Notes: generated by a model not told the origin, from the letters alone. DNA of 10,399 bases from an uncultured Oscillospiraceae bacterium (GCA_934646005.1 CAKUED010000030.1:1-10399); one strand, 5' to 3'. Shown: positions 1 to 6,743, counted from the first letter of the stretch. A program made the numbers and translations.

Positions 1-76
1 GTTTTTTCACACCTAACTATCTCACTTCTTGCGCCTTTTGTCATCTTTTTTCGCTTTCTACTATTGATTCGCATCC

Positions 77-492
77 TGGGGGAAGCTGTCGGCGAAGCCG
101 ACTGATGCGGGGAAGGGTTCTTATTTCTGAGATGTGGCGCGTTTGCACAATCCAAAGGCTTCCCTTGGTGACCAAGGTAGCGAAGCGGCGGCGTGGTGTT
201 GAATGACAGCCCGGTGGGCTGTCAGACCCACGCCGTGACCGAGCCGCAGCGAGACGCTGTCGCCGCAGGCGACTGATGAGATCAGAAGGTTGCAGGTTTG
301 CAGAGCACCCTCCCGCGGTGGTACGGCAGAACGTACAACCTCTCATCCCTTCCGTCACGGCTTCGCCGTGCCACCTCCCCTTGGTCACCAAGGGGAGGCT
401 TTGGTGCGCCGAAACGTGGCAACAGCTCAAAACGTACAGCCCTTCTCCTCATCCGTCTCGCTACGCGAGCCACCTTCCCCACATGGGGAAGG
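77..492. repeat. Array of about four composite palindromic repeat units (two left-facing, then two right-facing)
   Basis: This stretch has no credible gene and consists mostly of short hairpins with a shared frame. Each unit, read in its own direction, has a CTCATC- or GCATCAGTC-like lead, a small variable stem-loop, then a CACCTTCCCC- or CAGCTTCCCC-like tail. Left-facing unit stems are GTCGGC/GCCGAC (88-93 with 97-102) and GTCGCC/GGCGAC (259-264 with 268-273). Right-facing unit stems are CACGGC/GCCGTG (356-361 with 365-370) and CTCGC/GCGAG (457-461 with 465-469). Second palindromes follow: an 11-bp stem at 374-384 with 388-398 around TCA, and an 8-bp stem at 473-480 with 485-492 around ACAT. 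A related CCTTGGT/ACCAAGG palindrome lies at 163-177. The stems differ in sequence but keep their pairing, so structure seems to be what is conserved. I infer a dispersed REP- or MITE-like family; copy number elsewhere in the genome is not visible here. Open frames across the block are artefacts of its GC content. Confidence 0.8.
190..234. repeat. Nested hairpin inside the repeat block
   Basis: A perfect 9-bp inner stem, TGACAGCCC (204-212) with GGGCTGTCA (216-224) around a GGT loop, sits inside a 7-bp outer stem, GGCGTGG (190-196) with CCACGCC (228-234). The two stems are separated by a short asymmetric internal loop (197-203 and 225-227). No T-run follows on either strand, so it does not look like a simple intrinsic terminator. 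It lies between the CCTTGGT palindrome at 163-177 and the left-facing repeat stem at 259-273. It may be a module inserted into a repeat unit or a structured RNA element; the sequence alone does not decide. Confidence 0.7.
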
Positions 493-524
493 CTTGGGTG
501 TCGTGCAAGCGCGGCGGTGCATAC

Positions 525-562
525 AAAACCCACCCGGATGCGGTGCATCCGGGCGGGGTTTT
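525..562 (-). terminator. Intrinsic terminator of argS (near-symmetric, possibly bidirectional)
   Basis: A strong 9-bp stem, CCCGGATGC (533-541) with GCATCCGGG (545-553) and loop GGT, is extended by CCC/GGG and AAAA/TTTT pairing at its base (525-531 with 556-562) across a small bulge. It starts 7 nt beyond the argS stop codon. Read on the minus strand the hairpin runs into TTTTGTAT, a fair U-tract; on the plus strand it is followed by TTTTAT. It could therefore stop transcription from both sides and insulate argS from the repeat block. Confidence 0.8.
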
Positions 563-568
563 ATCCTG

Positions 569-2326
569 TTACATTTTATCCGGGGCGGAGAAGCCGAGCA
601 GGTCGATGCACGTTTCCAGCGCGCGGCGGGTGAGGGTCATGAGGGCGACGTAGCTCGCCTTTTGCGCGGGATCGGGCTCGGTGATGATGCGCACGTCGTG
701 GTAGAACTTGTTCGCCGCGCCCGCCAGCTCGTAGATATACGCGCAGATGACGTTCGGCAGCGAGTCGCGGTAGGCAGCCAGCAGGCTGTCCTGAAGCCGT
801 GAGAGGACGAGCATCAGGTCCTTCTGCTCCTGCGACGTGGGCGCGAGCAGCTTCGCAGCCGCCGCGTCGCCGTCGTACTTCGCCAAAATCGACTTGATGC
901 GCACGATGGTGTAGAGGATATACGGGCCGGTATTGCCCTCAAACGACGCGAAGCGGTCGAGGTCAAACACATAGTCCTTGGTTGCAAGATTGCTCAGGTC
1001 GCCGTATTTGAGTGCCGCAAGCGCGATCATGCCGGCGGTCTTTTCCAGCTCGTCGTCAGAAACGGTCTGGTTTTCGGTGATCTTGCCCCGGATGAAGTCC
1101 GTAATTTCGGCGATGAGCGTTTCCAGCCGCATGACGCCGCCCGCTCTGGTCTTAAAGGGCTTGCCGTCCTTGCCGTTCATCGTGCCGAAGCCGACGTGCT
1201 GAAGCTCCGTCGTGTCCGGGACAAGCTTTGCCTTGCGCGCCACGCGAAACACCTGCTCAAAGTGCAGATTCTGGCGCTTGTCGGTCAGGTAGAAGATGCG
1301 GTCGGGCTGGAAGTCCTCCTCGCGCTGCAAAATGGTGGCGAGGTCGGTCGTGGCGTACAGCGTCGCGCCGTCGGACTTGACGAGAATGCAGGGCGGGATG
1401 TCCTTGGTGTCGGTATCCTCCTGCACGGGCACGACCAGCGCGCCCTCGGAGCGCACGGCGAGGTTCTGATCCTCGACGATCTTCAGCATTTTGGGGATAT
1501 ACGGCTGCGCGTCGCTCTCGCCGAGCCACACGTCAAAATGCACATCCAGCTTTTCATAGTTGCGCTTCATATCGGCGACGGACACGTTCAGGATATGCCG
1601 CCAGAGCGCGCGGTAGCCGCGCTTGCCGCTCTGGAGCTGATACGTCGCGTCGTGCGCGCGGGCGGCGAAGGCTTCGTCCTCCTTGCTGCGGGCGCTGGCG
1701 GCGGGATAGATCTTTTCGAGCTCCGAGATGGTAAACGGCGCGGTCTCGGGGTAGCCGCCGGTAAAGCTGTCGTCAAAATACGGAAGCTCCGGCTGATCGT
1801 CCTGTAACTGAGCGATGATGAGCCCCATCTGTAAGCCCCAGTCGCCGAGGTGAATATCGCCGATGACGTGGTTTCCGAACCAGCGGTCAATGCGCTTGAC
1901 GCTCTCGCCGATGATGGCGCTGCGCAGATGCCCGATGTGCAGCGGCTTTGCCACGTTCGGTCCGCCGTAATCGAGGACGATGGTCCTGGGCGTTTCCTCC
2001 TGCGGCACGCCGAGGCGGTCGCTCTGCGCCATTTCAGTCAGGTACTGCGCCAAAAACGCGCCGCTGAGCTTCATATTGAGGAAACCGGGGTTCACCGCCT
2101 CCACGCTTTCAAACAGTTCGCAGCCGGACAGCTCCGCCGCCACCGCCTGCGCGATCTGGATGGGCGCTTTGTGGTAGAGCTTCGCCGCGGGCAGCGCGCC
2201 GTTGCACTGGTATTCACACAGATCGGGGCGGTTGGAGAGCGTCGCCCGCGCGTCCGCGTCGCCATATCCGGCGCGCTCGAACGCCCCCGCAAGCTGCCGG
2301 GAGATCAGATCGGCAAGTTGATCCAT
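569..2326 (-). CDS. argS: Arginyl-tRNA synthetase
   Basis: A class I aminoacyl-tRNA synthetase of 585 residues, the usual length for bacterial ArgRS; it charges tRNA-Arg with arginine using ATP in the cytoplasm. Residues about 1-110 form the N-terminal tRNA-binding additional domain. The catalytic Rossmann core carries the HIGH signature at residues 130-133 in the context GGPNVAKPLHIGHLRSA. The family's divergent KMSKS-equivalent segment is KPFKTRAGG at 389-397. The C-terminal anticodon-binding (DALR) helical domain starts near FEGNTGPYILYT and ends in LLGFSAPDKM, close to the typical ArgRS C-terminus. The ATG at 2324-2326 is preceded by AAAGGAAG (plus-strand positions 2336-2343) at a 9-nt spacing. 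The gene stands alone, divergent from the sporulation-protease cluster, with its own promoter and terminator. No T-box leader fits in the short 5' region. A tRNA-Arg(UCU) gene lies at the far end of the window. Confidence 0.98.
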   Translation of the reverse strand: MDQLADLISRQLAGAFERAGYGDADARATLSNRPDLCEYQCNGALPAAKLYHKAPIQIAQAVAAELSGCELFESVEAVNPGFLNMKLSGAFLAQYLTEMAQSDRLGVPQEETPRTIVLDYGGPNVAKPLHIGHLRSAIIGESVKRIDRWFGNHVIGDIHLGDWGLQMGLIIAQLQDDQPELPYFDDSFTGGYPETAPFTISELEKIYPAASARSKEDEAFAARAHDATYQLQSGKRGYRALWRHILNVSVADMKRNYEKLDVHFDVWLGESDAQPYIPKMLKIVEDQNLAVRSEGALVVPVQEDTDTKDIPPCILVKSDGATLYATTDLATILQREEDFQPDRIFYLTDKRQNLHFEQVFRVARKAKLVPDTTELQHVGFGTMNGKDGKPFKTRAGGVMRLETLIAEITDFIRGKITENQTVSDDELEKTAGMIALAALKYGDLSNLATKDYVFDLDRFASFEGNTGPYILYTIVRIKSILAKYDGDAAAAKLLAPTSQEQKDLMLVLSRLQDSLLAAYRDSLPNVICAYIYELAGAANKFYHDVRIITEPDPAQKASYVALMTLTRRALETCIDLLGFSAPDKM

Positions 2327-2364
2327 AAGTTATTTCTTCCTTTGTCTGTTATTTAATTATGTTG

Positions 2365-2370
2365 ATTATA
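2365..2370 (-). promoter_or_regulatory. Probable -10 box of the argS promoter
   Basis: Read on the minus strand this is TATAAT, a perfect -10 hexamer, about 40 nt upstream of the argS start codon and ahead of its ribosome binding site. The hexamer 17 nt further upstream is TGTACT, only a 3/6 match to TTGACA, so the -35 is weak. The predicted start near position 2358 leaves a leader of about 30 nt, too short for a T-box. The assignment rests on the single strong hexamer and its position. Confidence 0.6.
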
Positions 2371-2453
2371 GCAAAGCATTCCCAAAAAGTACAGTGAGAA
2401 TCTGTATTTTGTCCGCGCGGGGCACATATATCTGAACCGAGGTGATGAGAAAA

Positions 2454-2723
2454 ATGCACGATTCGACAGATCATGAGACCATTTCACGGGGCAAGCTCTG
2501 GCTCTCGCGCTTCGGCGTGCTGGGCGCGGCGGCGCTGCTGGCGCTGACGTGCAGCACCTGCTGTCCGCGCCTGACTGCCGCGGTGCGGCGCATTGTCGCA
2601 GGCGCGGCGGACAGCCCCGCCGTGCAGGCGTTTTCCGCGTTCGCGGACGCGCTGCGCGAGGGCGGCGGCGTGCGGGAGGCGTTCGCGGGCTCGGTGGAAA
2701 TTCTGACCGATGCGGCGGATTGA
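2454..2723 (+). CDS. Small single-pass membrane protein, candidate SpoIVFA-like partner of the adjacent protease
   Basis: An 89-residue protein if started at the ATG at 2454. That start is preferred because GAGGTGA at 2439-2445 is a good ribosome binding site 8 nt upstream; earlier in-frame GTG (2442) and ATG (2445) codons fall inside the site. The N-terminus is polar and cytoplasmic-looking. It is followed by one hydrophobic segment at about residues 20-37 (GVLGAAALLALTCSTCC), then a short alanine-rich, probably helical tail (AFSAFADALREGGGVREAF at about 59-77). Its stop overlaps the next gene by 14 nt, so the two are translationally coupled. In Bacillus, SpoIVFA is an N-terminally anchored protein encoded just before SpoIVFB; it restrains the protease through a C-terminal LytM/M23 domain. 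That domain is absent here. A role as a minimal SpoIVFA-like regulator is inferred from position and topology, not from recognised homology. Confidence 0.7.
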   Translation: MHDSTDHETISRGKLWLSRFGVLGAAALLALTCSTCCPRLTAAVRRIVAGAADSPAVQAFSAFADALREGGGVREAFAGSVEILTDAAD

Positions 2724-3285
2724 CGTCCGCCCCGGCTTTGCGGTTTTTGTGCTGGCGCTGGCGTATTTTGACACGGCGGGGCTGTTTTTCCCGTATTTTT
2801 CCGCCGCAGCGCTGCATGAGGGCGGACATCTGCTGGCGCTGTGGGGGCTGCACGGGCAGCTTCAGCGCGTCACGCTCGGCTTTGGCGATGTGCAAATTCG
2901 CACCGCGCCGCTGCCGCCGGGGGCGGAGGCGCTGTGCGCGCTGGCAGGTCCGGCGGCAAATCTTCTGTGCGCGGGGCTGTTTCTGCGAATTTTGCCGGAG
3001 TTTGCGGGCGTGAGCCTTACGCTGGGGACGTTCAATCTGCTGCCCATTTTTCCGCTGGACGGCGGGCGGCTGCTGCGGCTGGCGCTGCGGAACGCACGCG
3101 CGGCACGGACGCTGGAGCTGTTGGTGGGGCTTTTCTGCTGCGCGGCGCTGCTGGCGCTGGGGCTGTGGGCGGCATGGCGGCTGCAAACGGGGCTGTGGGT
3201 TCTGCTGCCCGCTCTGATACCGGCGGCGCGGCTTTTGCAGGCACGGAATGGAAAAACGGTTGCTTTTCCGCTTGAAAAAGGATAA
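2710..3285 (+). CDS. SpoIVFB-like site-2 protease (M50 family intramembrane metalloprotease)
   Basis: A 191-residue polytopic membrane protein. It has the zinc-binding HExxH motif as HEGGH at residues 36-40, inside a hydrophobic segment. The second signature of the M50 family is present as FNLLPIFPLDGGR at about 108-120, with Asp117 as the expected third zinc ligand. LAGPAANLL (about 78-86) is also typical of the family. Several further hydrophobic helices follow to about residue 185. The compact size, without PDZ or CBS domains, matches the SpoIVFB class, which cleaves pro-sigma-K in the mother cell during sporulation in Bacillus. That substrate is an inference for this organism. The ATG start lies inside the preceding small membrane-protein gene (14-nt overlap), implying coupled expression. 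The stop is 35 nt before the radical SAM gene, so read-through into that gene is likely. Confidence 0.9.
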   Translation: MRRIDVRPGFAVFVLALAYFDTAGLFFPYFSAAALHEGGHLLALWGLHGQLQRVTLGFGDVQIRTAPLPPGAEALCALAGPAANLLCAGLFLRILPEFAGVSLTLGTFNLLPIFPLDGGRLLRLALRNARAARTLELLVGLFCCAALLALGLWAAWRLQTGLWVLLPALIPAARLLQARNGKTVAFPLEKG

Positions 3286-3320
3286 AATAGAAGGAACTAT
3301 GAACGAATGAGGCATACCGC

Positions 3321-5168
3321 ATGACTGACAAGCTGCACCGCATTCTGCAAAGCGTACAAAAGCCCGCGCGCTACGTCGGCGGGGAATATAACGAGATCAT
3401 CAAGGACAAGCGTGAGGTCGATGTGCGCGTGGCGTTCTGCTTTCCCGACACCTACGAGATCGGGATGTCCAACATCGGGATGCGCATTCTCTACGACGTG
3501 ATGAACAAGCTGCCCGGCGTGTGGTGCGAGCGCGTATTCGCGCCCTGGGGCGATATGGAGAAGGCCCTGCGCGAGCATGGCATCCCGCTCTACGCGCTGG
3601 AGAGTAAAGACCCCGTGCGCGATTTTGACCTCATCGCCTTTACGCTGGGCTATGAGATGAGCTACACGAATGTGCTCAATATGCTGGAGCTGGCGGGCGT
3701 GCCGAAGCTGGCGTCCGAGCGCGAGGGACTGCACAACCTCGTGTTCGCGGGCGGCGTGTGCGCGGTGAACCCCGAGCCGCTGGCGGATTTCATCGACTTT
3801 TTCTCCGTCGGCGAGGGCGAGGAGATGACGCCCGAAATTCTCACCCTCTACCGCACGGCAAAGCGCGAGGGCTGGACAAAGGCGGAATTTTTGCGCGAGG
3901 TCTGTAAGATCGGCGGCGTGTATGTGCCGTCGCTGTACCGCCACAGCTATAACCCCGACGGGACGCTTGCCGCCATCGAGCCGCTGGAGGGCGCGCCCGC
4001 GCGCGTCACGAAGCGCGTGATTGAAAACATGGACAAGAGCGACTGGCCCGCGCACGCCATCGTGCCGTCCACGGAGATCGTGCACGACCGCTCGAATCTG
4101 GAGGTCTTTCGCGGCTGCATCCGCGGCTGCCGCTTCTGTCAGGCGGGCTTTTGCTACCGCCCCGTGCGCGAAAAGCGCGCCGAAACGCTCCTGAAGCAGG
4201 CAATCGAATCCTTAGAGGACTCCGGGCACAGCGAAATTACGCTGGCAAGCCTGTCCACATCCGACTATACGCAGCTCGCGCAGCTTGCCGAGCCGCTGCT
4301 CGACTACTGCCAGCCGCGCAAGATCAGTTTGTCGCTTCCCAGCCTGCGCGCGGATAATTTTTCGCGCGAGCTGATGCTGAAGGTCCAGAAGGTCAAAAAG
4401 ACCGGGCTGACGTTCGCCCCGGAGGCGGGCACGCAGCGTCTGCGTGACGCGATCAACAAAAACGTGACCGAGGAAGAGATTTTGCAGACCTGCGCCACGG
4501 CGTTTTCCGGCGGCTGGAACAATGTGAAGCTCTATTTCATGCTGGGTCTGCCGACCGAGACGGACGAGGACGTGCTGGGCATTGCGGAGCTGGCGCAGAA
4601 GATCGTGCACACTTGGCGCGAGAACGCCGCGAACAAAAAGCGGGGGCTTTCCATCAACCTCGCCACGGCGTATTTTGTGCCCAAGCCCTTTACGCCGTTC
4701 CAGTGGGAGGCGCAGATCACGCCGGAGGAATATCTGCGGCGCGTGCATCTGCTGAAAAACGCGCTCAACTCCCGCGCCATCGACTACCGTTATCACGAAT
4801 CCGACCTCAGCCGCTTGGAGGCGGTGCTCGCGCGCGGCGACCGGCGGCTGGGTAAGGTCCTGCTGGAGGCGCAGAAGCGCGGCGCGCGGCTGGACGGCTG
4901 GGACGAATATTTTTGCTATCAGACGTGGCTGGACGCGTTTGCCGCCTGCGGCGTCGATCCCGATTTTTACACCGTGCGCGGCTTCGGCGAGGAGGAAATC
5001 TTGCCGTGGCAGACGATCTCGGTGGGCGTGACGGACGCGTTTTTCCGCCGTGAGCGCGCGCAGGCGTATGCGTCCAAAATTACGCCCGACTGCCGCGCGG
5101 GCTGCGCCGGGTGCGGCGCGGCAAAGCTGTGCAAGGGAGGGGTGTGCCATGAATCGTCTGCTGTTTGA
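3321..5168 (+). CDS. Radical SAM protein with N-terminal B12-binding-like region (TIGR03960-type)
   Basis: A 615-residue protein. The N-terminal part (about residues 15-200, including KPARYVGGEYNEI, FPDTYEIGMSNIG and EGEEMTPE) resembles the cobalamin-binding-like region of TIGR03960 proteins. I see no classic DxHxxG cobalamin-ligating motif, so B12 binding is doubtful. The radical SAM core follows, with the CxxxCxxC cluster at Cys266, Cys270 and Cys273 (RGCIRGCRFCQAG), which holds the SAM-binding [4Fe-4S]. The segment from LTFAPEAGTQRLRD onward is typical of the TIM barrel. The C-terminus is cysteine-rich: Cys591, 595, 598, 604 and 609, including CAGCG. This is a plausible second metal site. 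A TGAGG ribosome binding site at 3308-3312 supports the ATG. The gene overlaps the DUF2344 gene by 20 nt. The substrate of this conserved pair is, to my knowledge, unknown; RNA or translation-linked chemistry has been suggested only by neighbourhood. Confidence 0.92.
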   Translation: MTDKLHRILQSVQKPARYVGGEYNEIIKDKREVDVRVAFCFPDTYEIGMSNIGMRILYDVMNKLPGVWCERVFAPWGDMEKALREHGIPLYALESKDPVRDFDLIAFTLGYEMSYTNVLNMLELAGVPKLASEREGLHNLVFAGGVCAVNPEPLADFIDFFSVGEGEEMTPEILTLYRTAKREGWTKAEFLREVCKIGGVYVPSLYRHSYNPDGTLAAIEPLEGAPARVTKRVIENMDKSDWPAHAIVPSTEIVHDRSNLEVFRGCIRGCRFCQAGFCYRPVREKRAETLLKQAIESLEDSGHSEITLASLSTSDYTQLAQLAEPLLDYCQPRKISLSLPSLRADNFSRELMLKVQKVKKTGLTFAPEAGTQRLRDAINKNVTEEEILQTCATAFSGGWNNVKLYFMLGLPTETDEDVLGIAELAQKIVHTWRENAANKKRGLSINLATAYFVPKPFTPFQWEAQITPEEYLRRVHLLKNALNSRAIDYRYHESDLSRLEAVLARGDRRLGKVLLEAQKRGARLDGWDEYFCYQTWLDAFAACGVDPDFYTVRGFGEEEILPWQTISVGVTDAFFRRERAQAYASKITPDCRAGCAGCGAAKLCKGGVCHESSAV

Positions 5169-5808
5169 AAAGACCGGCGAGGCGGTGTATCTGTCGCACC
5201 TCGATCTCATGCGCGTGTTCCAGCGCGCGTTCAAGCGCGCGGACATCATGATCTGGCACTCGCAGGGCTTCAGCCCCCGCGCGTATGTGTCCATCGCGCT
5301 GCCGCTGCCCGTGGGCATGGCGAGCCGGTGCGAAATTCTCGATTTTGACGTGGAGGACGGCTCGGTGGAGCTGACGGCGCTGCCGGAGCGGCTGAATGCC
5401 GTGCTCCCGGCGGGCATCCGCGTCTTGCAGGCGTATGAGAGCAGCCGCAAAATAAAGCATCTGCGCTATCTTGCCGCCGACGTCACGCTGGAATATGACC
5501 GCGGCGTACCGCAGGGCGCGATGGAGGCGGTGCGGGAGCTGTTCTCGCGCCCGGAGCTTTTGGTGCGCAAGCGCACCAAGCGCGGCGAGGCGGATGTGGA
5601 CATCGTCCCCGGCATCCGCTCGGTAGATCTGGAGCAGATTTCTCCGCAGGAGCTGCGGCTGCACGCCGTGGTCACGGCGATGGACCCCGCGCTCAATCCC
5701 CTGCTGCTCGGCGAGGCGGTGCGCGCGCATTTGCCGGACTTTGCCCCGGACTTTGTCTCGGCGGCGCGGCGCGAGGTTTTTGACGCGGAGATGCAGGCTT
5801 TTCGCTGA
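5149..5808 (+). CDS. DUF2344 / TIGR03936 radical-SAM-associated protein
   Basis: A 219-residue cytoplasmic protein recognised by the YLSHLDLMRVFQRAFKRA segment at residues 14-31 and the GFSPRAYVSIALPLPVG segment at 40-56. Both are characteristic of DUF2344 proteins encoded beside, or fused to, TIGR03960 radical SAM enzymes. The ATG at 5149 is chosen because GGGAGGGG lies just upstream and the family normally begins at M-R-x-x-F; longer in-frame extensions back to 5050 would be only out-of-frame reading of the preceding gene. It overlaps that gene's 3' end by 20 nt, indicating translational coupling and probably a stoichiometric complex. The molecular function is not established. It ends 22 nt before the next start, so it probably shares the transcript. 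Confidence 0.9.
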   Translation: MNRLLFEKTGEAVYLSHLDLMRVFQRAFKRADIMIWHSQGFSPRAYVSIALPLPVGMASRCEILDFDVEDGSVELTALPERLNAVLPAGIRVLQAYESSRKIKHLRYLAADVTLEYDRGVPQGAMEAVRELFSRPELLVRKRTKRGEADVDIVPGIRSVDLEQISPQELRLHAVVTAMDPALNPLLLGEAVRAHLPDFAPDFVSAARREVFDAEMQAFR

Positions 5809-5830
5809 ACGTTACAAAGGAGGATAGGCT

Positions 5831-6301
5831 GTGGCAGCTTCTACGATCGAGGTCTTATTCACCGCGTTTCTGGCGATGGCGCCCGTTTCGGAGCTGCGCG
5901 GCGCGATCCCCTACGGGCTGGCGCACGACATCCCGCCGCTGGCGCTGTATGTTCTGTGCGTGCTGGCAAACGCCGCGCCCGTGCCGTTCATCGTGTGCTT
6001 TACGCGCACGGTGCTGCTGTGGATGAAAAAGCGCGGCGGGAAGCTCAAAAAGGCGGCGGACTGGCTGTCGGACAGGGCGATGAAAAAATCCGCGCTGTAC
6101 CAGAAATACGAGCAGCTCGGACTGTTCATCCTCGTCGCCATCCCTCTGCCGGGCACAGGCGCATGGACCGGCGCGCTCGTCGCGGCGCTGATGGGTCTGC
6201 GCATCCGTCAGGCGCTGCCCGCGATCGGCGCAGGCGTTGCAGCCGCCGGGGCGGTGGTCATGCTGGTCTGTACGGGTGTGATCCATTTGGCGGGGATTTA
6301 G
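5831..6301 (+). CDS. COG2426 / 'small multidrug export' family membrane protein
   Basis: A 156-residue integral membrane protein with about four hydrophobic stretches (roughly 7-22, 37-65, 97-123 and 130-153). The family signatures are clear: PVSELRGAIPYG at residues 18-29 and PLPGTGAWTG at 105-114, with a basic, helical cytoplasmic loop (MKKRGGKLKKAADWL) between. The start is GTG at 5831, supported by AAAGGAGG at 5816-5823 with a 7-nt spacing. The historic 'multidrug export' name has little direct evidence behind it; the fold is related to DedA-type membrane proteins and the transported substrate is unknown. It lies 22 nt after the DUF2344 gene and is probably the last gene of that transcript. 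In many related Clostridia the radical SAM pair is instead followed by an Rng/RNase E-type gene and ribosomal protein L21, so this neighbour is a local variation. The hairpin array begins right after its stop. Confidence 0.9.
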   Translation: MAASTIEVLFTAFLAMAPVSELRGAIPYGLAHDIPPLALYVLCVLANAAPVPFIVCFTRTVLLWMKKRGGKLKKAADWLSDRAMKKSALYQKYEQLGLFILVAIPLPGTGAWTGALVAALMGLRIRQALPAIGAGVAAAGAVVMLVCTGVIHLAGI

Positions 6302-6312
6302 CAATTTTAGTC

Positions 6313-6743
6313 GTAACGTAGGGGCGGGATTTGCCCCGCCCGCGCGGTACAACATTACGGATATGGGCGCACCAATGCGAAACGGTATGCACCCGTAGGG
6401 GCGGACGACCCTGTCCGCCCGACGGTACACACCTGCAAAATCGAATGCACCCCGGCGAACCCGCACCACGTTTGTAGGGGTCGATGCCCACATCGACCCG
6501 CACGGGGCACGACCGTTTTTGCGCCACGTTGCGGCAAATTTGCCGTTGCCCCACGGGCGGACAGAGGCGTCCGCCCCTACAAAACGTTTTTCGTTTTCGC
6601 CGATGGTTCATGCAATTTTGCAATTGCGTACTGCCGGGTCGATGTGGGCATCGACCCCTACGGACATTGTGCGAGGTCGCCGTCCATTGCGCAAATTTGT
6701 TTTTGCGCTCTGCCGGGCGGGGCAAATCCCGCCCCTATGTTAC
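6313..6743. repeat. Six-unit mirrored hairpin array with three stem types
   Basis: The gap 6302-6799 has no gene and holds six copies of a short element. Each element begins GTAGGGG, forms a hairpin and ends CCCG. Forward copies are at 6318-6342 (stem type A, GGGCGGG/CCCGCCC), 6395-6421 (type B, GGGCGGAC/GTCCGCCC) and 6474-6500 (type C, GGGTCGATG/CATCGACCC). Reverse copies are at 6554-6580 (type B), 6635-6661 (type C) and 6714-6738 (type A, with ATA instead of GTA). The outermost A copies extend into matching flanks (GTAACGTAGGGG versus GTAACATAGGGG), giving terminal inverted repeats of about 30 bp around the whole block. Stem sequences differ between types but each pairs fully, while the GTAGGGG frame is constant. 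There are no direct repeat-spacer units, so this is not CRISPR. It resembles REP/MITE-type intergenic palindromes; function is unknown. Confidence 0.88.

Noticed and set aside
1..44. Possible minus-strand gene start at 42-44 running off the left edge
   Set aside because: There are only about 14 codons, no convincing ribosome binding site and no recognisable peptide.
41..802. Several overlapping open frames on both strands through the left repeat block
   Set aside because: They run through palindromic repeats and into argS antisense, have no ribosome binding sites and show no protein-like composition or known motif.
2327..2364. T-box riboswitch ahead of argS
   Set aside because: The leader implied by the -10 box is only about 30 nt, with no room for a T-box stem or antiterminator.
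2404..2432. Possible sigma-E-type promoter (GTATTTT, 14 nt, CATATATC) before the sporulation protease cluster
   Set aside because: Both boxes are only partial matches to the Bacillus sigma-E consensus, and the implied start would fall on the ribosome binding site. It is suggestive given SpoIVFB but not supportable.
3299..3310. Three-codon reading frame (Met-Asn-Glu-stop) with AAGGA just upstream, ending at the radical SAM ribosome binding site
   Set aside because: It could be a coupling mini-ORF, but a three-codon frame arises easily by chance and nothing else supports regulation here.
2353..3315. Minus-strand frame of 320 codons opposite the protease genes
   Set aside because: Its composition is dominated by Q, R and P, typical of a shadow frame of a GC-rich gene; the plus strand here encodes a protein with clear HEGGH and LDGGR motifs.
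4212..5450. Minus-strand frame of 412 codons opposite the radical SAM and DUF2344 genes
   Set aside because: It lies antisense to two well-supported genes and has no recognisable motifs.
6258..6725. Open frames on both strands through the hairpin array
   Set aside because: They translate repeat palindromes, lack ribosome binding sites and encode low-complexity peptides.
6313..6743. CRISPR array
   Set aside because: Elements vary in sequence, occur in both orientations, have unequal spacing and form long hairpins; there are no direct repeats with uniform spacers and no cas genes.
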